64,000 nucleotides of DNA. It comes from Aquabacterium sp. A7-Y. GTDB lineage: Bacteria > Pseudomonadota > Gammaproteobacteria > Burkholderiales > Burkholderiaceae_C. This document shows positions 49,501-56,451 of this stretch, one piece after another. Each line of letters begins with the position of its first letter. The stretch's first letter is position 1. The notes under the pieces are model-generated. The model did not search any database. It had not been told where the DNA came from and was given only the letters and a program-made list of their open reading frames with translations. The DNA lies in the NCBI RefSeq assembly GCF_026153205.1, contig NZ_JAPFBW010000012.1:124001-188000 (forward strand). The letters are read 5' to 3'. Both the position numbers and the translations under genes were made by a program.

Positions 49501-51019
49501 GGTGCGCGCGGCGCCCGAGCTGACCGCGAACGTCGAGATCGCGCGCGCGGGCGGCGACCTGCAGATCAACGAATACGGCGTCGTACAGTCCCTCGGCCTG
49601 AGCGAGCTGCGGCTGCGGCTGGAAGCCGCGGGCGGCGTGTGGCGCTTCAGCGAGGTGGTTGCGGGCAACAACCTCGGTCGGGTCGCCGGCGAGCAGACCG
49701 TGCGCACCGCCCCGACCCGCTGGTGGCCGGAGCCCGAGGCCGACATCGACGGCAAGGTCGAGGTGCGGGTCGAGAACCTCTCGACCTGGGGCGCCTGGGT
49801 ACCGGCCGGCTGGCGCCTGGGGGGGCAGCTGGACGGGCGAGTCCATCTCTCGGGCGACTTCGGCGCGCCCGACCTGCTCGGCGAACTGCACGGCCAGCAG
49901 CTCACCGCCCGCAACACGCTGCAGGGCGTGGCACTGCGGGACGGTGTCGTCAACATCAGCTTCCAGGGCGACAGCGCGCGCATCGAGACCTTCCGCTTCG
50001 CGGCCGGTGACGGCAGCGCGGAGCTGAGCGGCGGCGCCCGCCTGGGCGAGCAGCCGCAGGCCGAGCTGCGCCTGGTGGCCAGCCGCTTCGGCCTCTTGAA
50101 CCGGGTCGACCGCCGCGCCACGGTCAGCGGCGAGGCGGACGTGCGCCTCAACCGGGAGCAGCTGCAGGTGACGGGGCGCTTCCGCGCCGACGAAGGCGTG
50201 GTGGACATCAGCCAGGCCGATGCACCGGCGCTGGCGGAGGACGTGGTGGTGCGTCGCCCGGGCGACGCACCGGTCCAGGACGGCGAGGAGCCCAACGGCA
50301 AGCCGCCCGCCACGCGGGCCATGGACCTGGACGTGACGGTCAACCTGGGTGAACGCTTCCGCCTCAAAGGCCGCGGCATCGACACGCGGCTGACCGGCGA
50401 GCTGCGCTTCACTTCGCCGCGCGGACGCCTGGCCGCCCACGGCGAGATCGCGGCACAGGACGGCAAGTACGAGGCCTACGGGCAGGAGATGACCATCGAG
50501 CGCGGCGTCTTCACCTTCGTTGGCGAGATCGGCAACCCGCGCCTGGACATCGTCGCGGTGCGGCCCAACCTCGACGTGCGCGTCGGCGTGACCGTCAGCG
50601 GCAGCGCGCTGGCGCCGCGGGTGCGCCTGTTCTCCGACCCGGCCCTGCCGCCCACCGAGACCCTGGCCCTGCTCATCACCGGCCGCAGCTACGACACGCT
50701 GGAAGGCAACCAGACCCTGCTGCTGCAGCGCGCCGCGATGGCCCTGCTGGCCGGCGAAGGCGGGGGCGACGAGGGCATCATGAGCCGCATCCCGCTGGAT
50801 GAACTGTCGGTGCGCCAGACCGAGGGCGCAGTGCCGGAGACCGTGGTGACCATCGGCAAGCAGATCTCCGAGCGCGTCTACGTGGGTTACGAACGCGGGC
50901 TGAGCGCGGCCGCCGGCTCCTGGCAGCTGATCTACCGGATCGCCCAGCGCTTCACCTTGCGGGCGCAGACCGGCGACGATGAAGCCGTCGACCTGGTGTG
51001 GCTGTTCAAGTGGAACTGA
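46568..51019 (+). CDS. tamB: Translocation and assembly module inner membrane component TamB
   Basis: A 1483-residue inner-membrane-anchored protein spanning the periplasm. One N-terminal helix (residues about 32-55, RLGLLGLALLLLALLAALAAGARWI) precedes a long beta-taco of repeated strands; the C-terminal ~300 residues are the DUF490/TamB domain (VNLGERFRLKGRGIDTRLTGELRFTSPRGRLAAHG; LALLITGRSYDTLEGN), ending 'VDLVWLFKWN'. TamB-like proteins form hydrophobic grooves for lipid transport and cooperate with TamA. Ala/Pro-rich stretches, e.g. near 715-740, are longer than in enteric homologues. Its last 14 bp overlap the convergent doxX-like gene. Confidence 0.94.
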   Translation: MATSEQRTEASFGADSGPAAPGPPRRRRAWRLGLLGLALLLLALLAALAAGARWIAATESGTRWALTQLAARLPGFVAQEPRGALLGDFSVARLSVPAGGGRIVLDRLHWKQLRLEALHWRAPYVELAADALTLQRLEVRSGPKPPEPKPASPPLTSLRLPVALQLPTLRIGEIVFDAHPVPVTGVQLTGVRLGSDQEIATLAAAWNGLAVSGGLKLQGAAPMQLDAKLVVRSDPAAAKAAPPAPASAAQAAAPLVPAWARDVQVELDAHGPLARFAAALVLRMQDQSLQARAQVTPFEPLPLALLDARFERLDLARLLAPVTPTAPSTLLSGSAAIALSRAPGQDGSRPLGIAIDLANGEPGRWDAKRLPLKQAQIRAHGEGRRWTLTQAELQVASGADTAGGRIIANGRWNDGKADLNARLEALLLDALDGRLAPMRLSGPLDLAVTPPAAATPAPADAASAPAFAEARLQADLTGALAERGRAGAPHALAQQPVQLKLQAQATPRLWRLDALHARSGNTRLSAKGRAEQGSDAGWKVQGDLELQSFNPSLWLPGPPDSAWRRAQHQLNGGAQLQASLPPGAGDAAAVLRQLRGQLDAELKDSVLAGQPLELDLQAKADGAGRIDARSELLAGGNTARLAALLRVPAAGRPAAVDDHLELHLDAPTLQRLAPLAQALNLGPLQGSAKLEARAQGPLGGWVATAAAPRPEANPANGRQNGGKNGAKTPSKPPAGQASSPLPVLPPLSTEGRVQIADLQFGDTALARLQGQWKASTATQAPMSAELLAEQLKLGAALQVPQARLQADGHSGQHRLQLDAELQPGARQQAAAQANVTPAGSTRVPAPLVLVTRISGGLIPGQGAPGGWRGSLEELSLRPTETATGPLAGPDRLPLLVVRNVGIEWQRGPTAQWAQLQPGQAEVLGAVLRWSEARWHQGEGRRELALEAQVDPVAIAPLLLRAQPDYGWAGDLKVGARVSVRAAPELTANVEIARAGGDLQINEYGVVQSLGLSELRLRLEAAGGVWRFSEVVAGNNLGRVAGEQTVRTAPTRWWPEPEADIDGKVEVRVENLSTWGAWVPAGWRLGGQLDGRVHLSGDFGAPDLLGELHGQQLTARNTLQGVALRDGVVNISFQGDSARIETFRFAAGDGSAELSGGARLGEQPQAELRLVASRFGLLNRVDRRATVSGEADVRLNREQLQVTGRFRADEGVVDISQADAPALAEDVVVRRPGDAPVQDGEEPNGKPPATRAMDLDVTVNLGERFRLKGRGIDTRLTGELRFTSPRGRLAAHGEIAAQDGKYEAYGQEMTIERGVFTFVGEIGNPRLDIVAVRPNLDVRVGVTVSGSALAPRVRLFSDPALPPTETLALLITGRSYDTLEGNQTLLLQRAAMALLAGEGGGDEGIMSRIPLDELSVRQTEGAVPETVVTIGKQISERVYVGYERGLSAAAGSWQLIYRIAQRFTLRAQTGDDEAVDLVWLFKWN

Positions 51020-51485
51020 GGCGGCCGCGGCCCCTTTCCTGAAGCCGCCACAACAGCCGGTCGACCGACCAGCGCCCCGGCCCCCACAAGGCCAGGCCGA
51101 CCAGCAGGCTGCCCCAGAACAGGTGCTGCTGGGCCGCGGCCTCGGCCAGCTCCGCGAGACTCAGCACCGCCACCGCATTGACCACGAAGAGGCCCAGCGC
51201 CGCGAAGCGCCCGCCCAGGCCCAGCACCAGCAGCACCGGCAGGACCAGCTCGCCGGCGGTGCCGAGCCAGGCCGCCACCTCGGGGGGCAGCACGGGCACG
51301 TGGTATTCGTCGCTGAACAAGGCGAGCGTGATCTCCCAGTCGCGCAGCTTGCTCAGGCCCGACAGGAAAAAGACCCGCGCGACATAGAGGCGCGCGGCCA
51401 GCTGGGCGGCCGGCTGCAGGGCTTCGAGCGCGCCCACCGCGCGGCCCCAGGCATGGGTCGCACGATCCAGGAAAACCGTGTTCAT
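51006..51485 (-). CDS. bufD: DoxX family membrane protein of a bufferin operon (BufD)
   Basis: A 159-residue protein with four predicted membrane helices (AARLYVARVFFLSGLSKLRDW; AWLGTAGELVLPVLLVLGLGGRFAALGLFVVNAVAVLSL) typical of the DoxX family. DoxX genes commonly close bufferin operons, where the product is called BufD; its role is unknown. Its ATG overlaps the bufC stop (ATGA at 51482-51485). Last gene of bufABCD. Its 3' end overlaps tamB by 14 bp. Confidence 0.85.
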   Translation of the reverse strand: MNTVFLDRATHAWGRAVGALEALQPAAQLAARLYVARVFFLSGLSKLRDWEITLALFSDEYHVPVLPPEVAAWLGTAGELVLPVLLVLGLGGRFAALGLFVVNAVAVLSLAELAEAAAQQHLFWGSLLVGLALWGPGRWSVDRLLWRLQERGRGRLSST

Positions 51486-52321
51486 TGCTTCTCTCCTCGT
51501 GAGGTCTCGATCGATACGGAGGCCGCCTGCGCTTTCACGAGCTCGGCCCGCCACAGCCAGCCACGGCGCACCGCCTCGGCCAGCCAGGCGGCCAGGTCGA
51601 AGTCCGCGCCGTCGCGGCGATCCAGCGCGCAGTCCAGCGGCAGGCCCTGCAGCAGGTCCTGCATCCAGGCGCCGGTCGCAAGGCTCACGGGCTCGACCTC
51701 GACGCGCCAGCCGCGCCGGTACACCACCGCCACCTCGCCCTGCCCTTGCGCCAGCTGCCCGGGCAAGGCATCGAGCGCCGCTGCGTGCCCGCGCTCCAGC
51801 GCGCGATGCGCCTGCCAGATCGACACGATGGGCCAGGCGGATGCCAGCACTGCGATGCCGGGGCGCAGGCGCAGCTGCAACTCGTGCGGCTCGCAGGTGT
51901 TCAGTGCCTCGAGCGACGCCAGATCGGCCTCGGCGTCCGCGGCGCGCGCCGCGCGGTGCACCGCCCAGTCGAGGCGGGCGCAATCGGCCAGATAGGGCCA
52001 GCGGTGCAGTGACGCACTGTCTTCGACGAGCCCGGGGAGGCTGTCGCCGTATTCGCCCAGGTCGCCCCGCTCGGGCGGCTGCCGGTGCCAGGCGCAGGCC
52101 GCGAGGATCTCGAAGTCCGCCTCGCCCAGCATGGCCTTCAGCGTGGGGAACGCCACTCCCAGGGCCCGGGCGGCACTGGCCGACGCATTCGCGCGGTAGG
52201 CGGCCAGCCCGCGCTGCCCGTCCCGGCGCAGGCATTCCTGCATGGAACCGGCGTCCGCCTCGCGCAGCACCGCCTGCACCAGCCGCTGCTGCCGCAGGCG
52301 CTCGCGTTCGATGGGTGTCAT
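51482..52321 (-). CDS. bufC: DUF2063 partner protein of the MNIO enzyme (BufC)
   Basis: A 279-residue protein with the DUF2063 N-terminal domain (RQQRLVQAVLREADAGSMQECLRRDGQRGLAAYRANASASAARALGVAFPTLKAMLGE) and a mixed C-terminal domain. DUF2063 proteins are the usual partners of DUF692/MNIO enzymes and are thought to recognise the precursor peptide and aid modification. The ATG overlaps the bufB stop and the stop overlaps the bufD start, both by ATGA. The start at 52321 places the DUF2063 domain at the N-terminus. Confidence 0.88.
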   Translation of the reverse strand: MTPIERERLRQQRLVQAVLREADAGSMQECLRRDGQRGLAAYRANASASAARALGVAFPTLKAMLGEADFEILAACAWHRQPPERGDLGEYGDSLPGLVEDSASLHRWPYLADCARLDWAVHRAARAADAEADLASLEALNTCEPHELQLRLRPGIAVLASAWPIVSIWQAHRALERGHAAALDALPGQLAQGQGEVAVVYRRGWRVEVEPVSLATGAWMQDLLQGLPLDCALDRRDGADFDLAAWLAEAVRRGWLWRAELVKAQAASVSIETSRGEKQ

Positions 52322-53205
52322 GCCGCAGCCCTCCAGGTGTGTGCCGCAAGGATCGCCCGCGAGCGCCGCGCCTCGTCGAGCAGCACCGCCAGGGGCGGCA
52401 AAGCGCTGTCCCACTCGATCAAGGTCGGCACCGGGCCCAGGCGGTGGAGAGACCATTCATAAACCCGCCAGAGCGCCTTGCAGACGGGGCTGCCATGGTC
52501 GTCGATGACGATGTCGTCCAGCACCTGATGACCGGCCAGGTGGATCTCGCCGACGATGCCGGCGTCCAGCGCATCGACGAAGGCACAACAGTGGGCGACC
52601 GGATCCGCCTCGCCCGCGTTGAGCGCGTTGACCATCAGGTTGTTCAGGTCGAGCAACAGCCCGCAGCCGGCACGCCGGCACAAGCTGTTGAAAAACGCCG
52701 CCTCGTCCATCTCGTCGTCGAACCCGGCCAGGTAGGCCGACAGGTTCTCGACCAGCAGCGGCCGCTTCAGCCGCTCCTGCACCTGCTGCACATGGGTCTC
52801 GAAGATTTGCAGCGAGGCCTCGGTGAAGGCCGCCGGCAGCAGGTCGTTGAGATGCACCGTCGCCGCGGAGGGGCCGCGTCGGGCCCGCGCGAAGCTCGCA
52901 TGGTCGGAGACCCGCGCCGGTTCGATGCGTTCGACCAGCCGCGCCAGCCGGTCGAGGTGCCAGGGGTCCAGCCCGTCGGCCGAGCCGAGCGACAGGCCCA
53001 CGCCGTGCAGGCTCACGGGGTAGAGCTCGCGTGCCGAGGCCAGCACCGCCAGCGCGGCGCCGCCGTCGGCGAAAAAGTTCTCCGAATGGACCTCGATGAA
53101 ACCGAGGGGCGGGCGCTGCTCCAGCACCTCGTCGTAGTGCGGCTGGCGCAGACCGATGCCGGTCCACACGGTCGCGGCCGCGTCGCGGGGGCTGCCAGGC
53201 TGCAT
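52318..53205 (-). CDS. bufB: DUF692 / MNIO iron-dependent peptide-modifying oxidase (BufB)
   Basis: A 295-residue TIM-barrel enzyme of the multinuclear non-heme iron oxidative (MNIO) family. Candidate iron ligands are H67 (SLHGVGLSLG), H102 (SDHASF), E153 (LVENLSAY), D186/N189 (LLLDLNNLMVNA), H222 and H226 (GEIHLAGH), H237 and E264 (LIEWDS). MNIO enzymes oxidise Cys residues of precursor peptides; in Caulobacter bufferin the product contains thiooxazole groups. It lies 15 bp after bufA and overlaps bufC. Confidence 0.93.
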   Translation of the reverse strand: MQPGSPRDAAATVWTGIGLRQPHYDEVLEQRPPLGFIEVHSENFFADGGAALAVLASARELYPVSLHGVGLSLGSADGLDPWHLDRLARLVERIEPARVSDHASFARARRGPSAATVHLNDLLPAAFTEASLQIFETHVQQVQERLKRPLLVENLSAYLAGFDDEMDEAAFFNSLCRRAGCGLLLDLNNLMVNALNAGEADPVAHCCAFVDALDAGIVGEIHLAGHQVLDDIVIDDHGSPVCKALWRVYEWSLHRLGPVPTLIEWDSALPPLAVLLDEARRSRAILAAHTWRAAA

Positions 53206-53220
53206 GTCCGCCCCCTCGCC

Positions 53221-53514
53221 TTACTTCTTGGCCTTGACCTTGGCGGCTTCGGCGCTTTGGCCCCCCATCTTCTCGCAGGTGCCCTTGGCCACGTACTTCC
53301 ACTCGCCCGGCTCCATATCGGCCTTGGCCTGGCCGGCGCAGGAGTGCGTGCCAGCGAGGTTGGCGCAGTCGTTCTGCCCGGCCTTGGCGATGCCGTAGCA
53401 CTTCTCCTTGCCCTGGCCGTCGGCAGCCGAGACGGTCGAGGCCGCGGAGGCAAGGCCCAGCGCCATGACCGAGGCAAGGGCGGAACGCAGCAGTTGTTGG
53501 TGGGTGGTGCTCAT
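53221..53514 (-). CDS. bufA: Bufferin-type precursor (DUF2282), periplasmic metal-binding peptide
   Basis: A 97-residue precursor. A long signal peptide (residues 1-31, cleavage VSA-AD) exports it. The mature part has four Cys at positions 39 ([13 protein letters not shown]), 50, 59 (THSC) and 80 (GTCEKMGG), the BufA1/DUF2282 pattern. In characterised bufferins some Cys are oxidatively modified by BufB/BufC and the product chelates copper in the periplasm. A strong AAGGAGA ribosome-binding site precedes ATG 53514. First gene of bufABCD, behind a candidate ECF promoter. Confidence 0.92.
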   Translation of the reverse strand: MSTTHQQLLRSALASVMALGLASAASTVSAADGQGKEKCYGIAKAGQNDCANLAGTHSCAGQAKADMEPGEWKYVAKGTCEKMGGQSAEAAKVKAKK

Positions 53515-53613
53515 GAAAACTCTCCTTGAGGGGGTGTAAAGACAAATCGGTGGATATGCCGCAGCGCCCGCAGTCGTGATGCCGCTGCATGACAGGCGCG
53601 TTGACCTCCGTCT

Positions 53614-53639
53614 GTCGCGCCGGGGGCCGAAGTCCTTAC
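53614..53639 (-). promoter_or_regulatory. Candidate ECF sigma promoter of bufABCD
   Basis: On the minus strand GTAAGG (53634-53639) is followed by exactly 16 bp and CGAC (53614-53617). This is close to the motif GTAACC-N16-CGAA that I recall for the Caulobacter SigF regulon, which controls related DUF2282/DUF692 operons. The leader to bufA would be about 90 nt. The divergent sigma factor gene starts 44 bp away on the other side. Confidence 0.6.
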
Positions 53640-53683
53640 ACTCCGGGTCGGGCTTTTCTTGTATCCCTCTGCAAAGACACGCT

Positions 53684-54265
53684 TTGAACTCACCCCACGA
53701 CTTCGCCGGCGAGGTGCAGGCCTTGCGCCCGGAGCTGCTGCGCTTCGCGCGCCTGCAGCTGCGCAACGACACCTGGGCCGAGGACGCGGTGTCCGAGACG
53801 CTGCTCGCCGCGCTGGAGAAGCCCGCCGCCTTCAGCGGCCGGGCGCGGCTCAAGACCTGGCTGGTGGGCATCCTCAAGCACAAGGTGATCGACCAGCTGC
53901 GCCGCCATGCGCGCGAGTGCGCCTGGGAACATCCCGAGGACGAAGGCAGCGACGAGATCGAAGCCGCGCTGTTCATGCCCGACGGGCACTACCGGGAGGC
54001 GCCGCAGGACTGGGGCGACCCCGAGCTCGTGCTCAAGCAGCGCCAGTTCATCGAAGTGATGGAGGCCTGCGTCGAGCGGCTGCCGGCCCAGCTGGGCCGG
54101 GTGTTCCTGCTGCGCGAGTGGCTGGAGCTGGACAGCGACGAGATCTGTAAGGAACTGGGCATCACGCCGACCAACCTGTGGGTGATCTTGCATCGCGCCC
54201 GCATGCGCCTGCGCGAATGCCTGCAGATGAACTGGTTCGACCCCACCGAGAAGGACCCGAGGTGA
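53684..54265 (+). CDS. ECF RNA polymerase sigma factor controlling the bufferin operon
   Basis: A 193-residue ECF sigma factor. Region 2 is '[30 protein letters not shown]...[22 protein letters not shown]'; region 4 is '[49 protein letters not shown]'. It resembles the SigF/ECF16-like group that accompanies bufferin operons. The start chosen is TTG 53684, because conserved sequence begins there; an upstream ATG (53576) would add a non-conserved 36 residues. Divergent from bufA; overlaps the anti-sigma gene by 4 bp. Confidence 0.9.
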   Translation: MNSPHDFAGEVQALRPELLRFARLQLRNDTWAEDAVSETLLAALEKPAAFSGRARLKTWLVGILKHKVIDQLRRHARECAWEHPEDEGSDEIEAALFMPDGHYREAPQDWGDPELVLKQRQFIEVMEACVERLPAQLGRVFLLREWLELDSDEICKELGITPTNLWVILHRARMRLRECLQMNWFDPTEKDPR

Positions 54266-54486
54266 AGCTGAAACACTACCCGCTGCGCCGCACCTGCCGC
54301 GAGGTGGCCCGCCTGATCCTGCAGAAGCAGGACCGCGCCCTGCCCTGGCGGGAAGCCCTGGCACTGCGCCTGCACCTCAGGATCTGCCAGGCCTGCCCCC
54401 GCTTCGAGAAACAGGTGAGGCTGATGCAGCGGGGCATGGAACAGTGGCGGGCGTACCGGGAGGAGGAGGGCGAGCCGAAAGCGTGA
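54262..54486 (+). CDS. Zinc-motif (zf-HC2) anti-sigma factor
   Basis: A 74-residue soluble protein with the HxxxCxxC motif (LHLRICQACPRFEKQ), the hallmark of zinc-binding anti-sigma factors. It has no membrane helix, so it would act in the cytoplasm. GTG 54262 overlaps the sigma factor stop (GTGA), giving coupled, stoichiometric expression. Metal or thiol stress acting on its Cys pair is a plausible trigger for sigma release, by analogy with ZAS proteins; this is inference. Confidence 0.85.
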   Translation: MKLKHYPLRRTCREVARLILQKQDRALPWREALALRLHLRICQACPRFEKQVRLMQRGMEQWRAYREEEGEPKA

Positions 54487-54497
54487 AGCGGTTTTCG

Positions 54498-54594
54498 GTA
54501 GAGCTTCACGTTGCAGCTCACGCTCGATCACGACATCGAACAGGCGCGTCAGGTCCTGAACGGCCTCAGGAGTCAGACGCACCCCACAGCTCAT
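54498..54594 (-). pseudogene. Truncated RelE/ParE-type toxin remnant
   Basis: ATG 54594 opens a frame whose first ~32 residues (MSCGVRLTPEAVQDLTRLFDVVIERE) match the N-terminus of RelE/ParE toxins. After about residue 32 (near 54498) the frame continues only as antisense to the anti-sigma gene and loses similarity. The catalytic C-terminal two thirds are missing. It starts 4 bp after the end of the antitoxin remnant, the normal antitoxin-toxin spacing. Confidence 0.6.
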
Positions 54595-54598
54595 ACGT

Positions 54599-54681
54599 TC
54601 AGGCGGTCCGCCGCTTCTTGGCATCCTGCAAGCGCCGCTCGAGGTCTGCCACCACCGACTCGGCATCCCGATCGAGGCCCG
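54599..54681 (-). pseudogene. C-terminal remnant of a type II antitoxin
   Basis: Reading from just after the LysR stop codon, a frame encodes about 26 residues (GLDRDAESVVADLERRLQDA then KKRRTA and TGA at 54599-54601). The basic, helical tail is typical of antitoxins paired with RelE/ParE toxins. The DNA-binding N-terminal half is gone, replaced by the LysR gene end. Confidence 0.5.
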
Positions 54682-55587
54682 CTACGGCAGCCGGAGGTGC
54701 TCGACCAAGTGGGAAGCGACCAGCGAGACGCGTCGCAGATGGCGCGACTCGGGGTGCGTCAGCAACCACAGCGGCGACTCGGCCTCATCGAGCGGCTCCG
54801 ACACCCGCCGCAGCTCGCGACGGGCCTCGGCCAGGAACAAGGGCAGCACGCCGACGCCCAGCCCTGCCGCCACCGCATCCAGCACCGACACAATGCTGCT
54901 GACACGCAGCTGCGGCTGCACCCGCGGCAGGTGGCGCCGGCGCCATTGCACGGAAGGATGCTCGGGCAAGGCCTCGTCGACCGCCACCCAGGGCAGGGCC
55001 TGCGTGACAACGTCGTCGAGCGTCTTGGCCTTGTTGGCGCGCCGTGGCACATAGAGCGCCACCCGGACCGGGCCGAGCGGTCGCGCGACCAGATGCTGCG
55101 GCGGCCGTTTCGTCACACGCAGCGCGATGTCGGCGTCGCGACGCGTCAAGCTCGCCAGCTCATTGCTCGCACTCAACTCGAGCTGCAGCAGGGGATGGAC
55201 CGGGCTCAGCCCGCGCAAGGCCGGCAGCAGCAGGCCCTGCAGCACGGAATCGGTGGTGCTGATGCGCACCAGACCGCTCACCTCGCCGGGCGCCTGCTGC
55301 AGCGCCTCGCGCACCGCTTCGAGCTCGGCCTCGATGCGCTCGCCGTGGCGGGCCAGCAGCGCGCCGAGTTCGGTGGTCCGGTAGCCGGCACGCGAGCGCT
55401 CGAAGAGGCGTTGGCCGAGCCGCTTCTCCAGGCGCTGCACGGCCCGGAACACCGTCGACGCATCCACGCCGAGACGCAGGCCAGCCTCGCTCAAGGTGCC
55501 GGCCCGGTCCAGCGCGAGCACGACCGCCAGGTCCGGTGCAGCGACCTCGGCAGGCGCCTCCTGAGCTTGCGTTGATGCAATATTCAT
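54682..55587 (-). CDS. LysR family regulator divergent from a GST gene
   Basis: A 301-residue LysR-type regulator. The winged helix is near residues 20-80 (LAVVLALDRAGTLSEAGLRLGVDASTVFRAVQRLEKRLGQRLFERSRAGYRTTELG), followed by the periplasmic-binding-like effector domain (VRISTTDSVLQGLLLPALRGLSPVHPLLQLEL). The HTH 'ASTVFRAVQRLE' departs from the usual LysR wording but is found in GST-linked regulators. Its stop lies directly against the antitoxin remnant. It most likely controls the divergent glutathione S-transferase gene. Confidence 0.9.
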   Translation of the reverse strand: MNIASTQAQEAPAEVAAPDLAVVLALDRAGTLSEAGLRLGVDASTVFRAVQRLEKRLGQRLFERSRAGYRTTELGALLARHGERIEAELEAVREALQQAPGEVSGLVRISTTDSVLQGLLLPALRGLSPVHPLLQLELSASNELASLTRRDADIALRVTKRPPQHLVARPLGPVRVALYVPRRANKAKTLDDVVTQALPWVAVDEALPEHPSVQWRRRHLPRVQPQLRVSSIVSVLDAVAAGLGVGVLPLFLAEARRELRRVSEPLDEAESPLWLLTHPESRHLRRVSLVASHLVEHLRLP

Positions 55588-55623
55588 TTGCCTCAGTGCC
55601 TATTTTCATTGCGCTTCTGCAAT
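55567..55623. promoter_or_regulatory. Two TTGC-N6-GCAA sites between lysR and the GST gene
   Basis: TTGC-N6-GCAA at 55567-55580 and ATTGC-N6-GCAAT at 55608-55623 share the same dyad; centres are 42 bp apart, four helical turns. The first lies at the start of the lysR coding region, the second near the GST promoter region. The layout fits a LysR recognition/activation site pair. Confidence 0.5.
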
Positions 55624-55665
55624 TCTAGAGTGCGGGCCTTGTCCCAACGAGAAGGCACCGCGGCC

Positions 55666-56361
55666 ATGAACTCACCCACCCTCACCCTCGTCAGCCACGC
55701 GCTGTGCCCCTATGTCCAACGCGTCGCCATCGCATTGACCGAGAAGGGCCTGCCCTTCGAGCGCATCACCATCGACCTCGCCGACAAGCCCGCCTGGTTC
55801 ACCGCGCTCTCGCCCACTGGCAAGGTGCCGCTGCTTCGCGTCGCCCGCCCGGACGGCAGCGAGGCCGTGCTGTTCGAGAGCAGCGTGATCTGCGAGTACA
55901 TCGAGGAGACCGCGGCGGGTCCGGCCCTGCACCCCACCGACCCGCTGGAGCGCGCGCAGCACCGCGCCTGGATGGAGTACGGCTCGGCCATCCTGGCCGA
56001 CCTGTGGGGCCTGGAGACCGCCCGGGACCGCACTGCCTACGACCAACGCCGCCAGGCCTTGGCCTGGAAGTTCGCGCGTGTCGAAGCCGCACTAGACAGC
56101 GCAGGCCCCTACTTCGCCGGCGACCGCTTCTGCCTCGTGGACGCGGTGTTCGGTCCGGTCTTCCGCTATTTCGACGTCTTCGACACCTTGACCGACACCG
56201 GCGTGTTCGACGGCCTAGGCAAGGCCCAGGCGTGGCGTCGGGCGCTCGCCGCACGGCCCAGCGTACGCGATGCGGCGGCGCCCGACTATGCCGGCCGGCT
56301 CTTGCGCTTCCTCGAGGAGCACGACGCCTTCCTGCTGACTCGACCAGGGCGCGCCGCCTGA
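55666..56361 (+). CDS. Glutathione S-transferase
   Basis: A 231-residue cytoplasmic GST. The thioredoxin-like N-domain starts 'TLTLVSHALCPYVQRVAIALTEKGLPFERITIDLADKPAWF' with 'GKVPLLRV' (cis-Pro) and 'LFESSVICEYIEE' for glutathione binding; the helical C-domain follows. 'CPYVQR' near residue 14-19 places a Cys where omega/beta-type GSTs have their catalytic residue. ATG 55666 was chosen for domain fit. Divergent from the LysR regulator, so electrophile or xenobiotic response is likely. Confidence 0.93.
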   Translation: MNSPTLTLVSHALCPYVQRVAIALTEKGLPFERITIDLADKPAWFTALSPTGKVPLLRVARPDGSEAVLFESSVICEYIEETAAGPALHPTDPLERAQHRAWMEYGSAILADLWGLETARDRTAYDQRRQALAWKFARVEAALDSAGPYFAGDRFCLVDAVFGPVFRYFDVFDTLTDTGVFDGLGKAQAWRRALAARPSVRDAAAPDYAGRLLRFLEEHDAFLLTRPGRAA

Positions 56362-56366
56362 ACAGC

Positions 56367-56393
56367 GTGCCCGCCGGGCACCCCCAAAGGGGG
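56367..56393. terminator. Two tandem GC hairpins after the GST gene
   Basis: GTGCCC-GCC-GGGCAC (56367-56381) is followed by CCCCC-AAA-GGGGG (56381-56393), starting 5 bp after the GST stop. There is no T-run, so these are possible but unproven terminators or mRNA-stabilising structures. Confidence 0.35.
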
Positions 56394-56451
56394 AGGCGGC
56401 GGTGCAGGCCGGCGCCTATCTTTCGCACTACCTCACCATGGGGAGTGCAGC

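Noticed and set aside
46568-51019. Long open frames antisense and in other frames of tamB
   Set aside because: At about 70% GC stop codons are rare in shadow frames; their translations are Arg/Ala/Gln-rich without domains, while the tamB frame carries the TamB domain.
56381-56393. CCCCC-AAA-GGGGG as a strong rho-independent terminator
   Set aside because: There is no T-run after the stem; kept only as a weak candidate.
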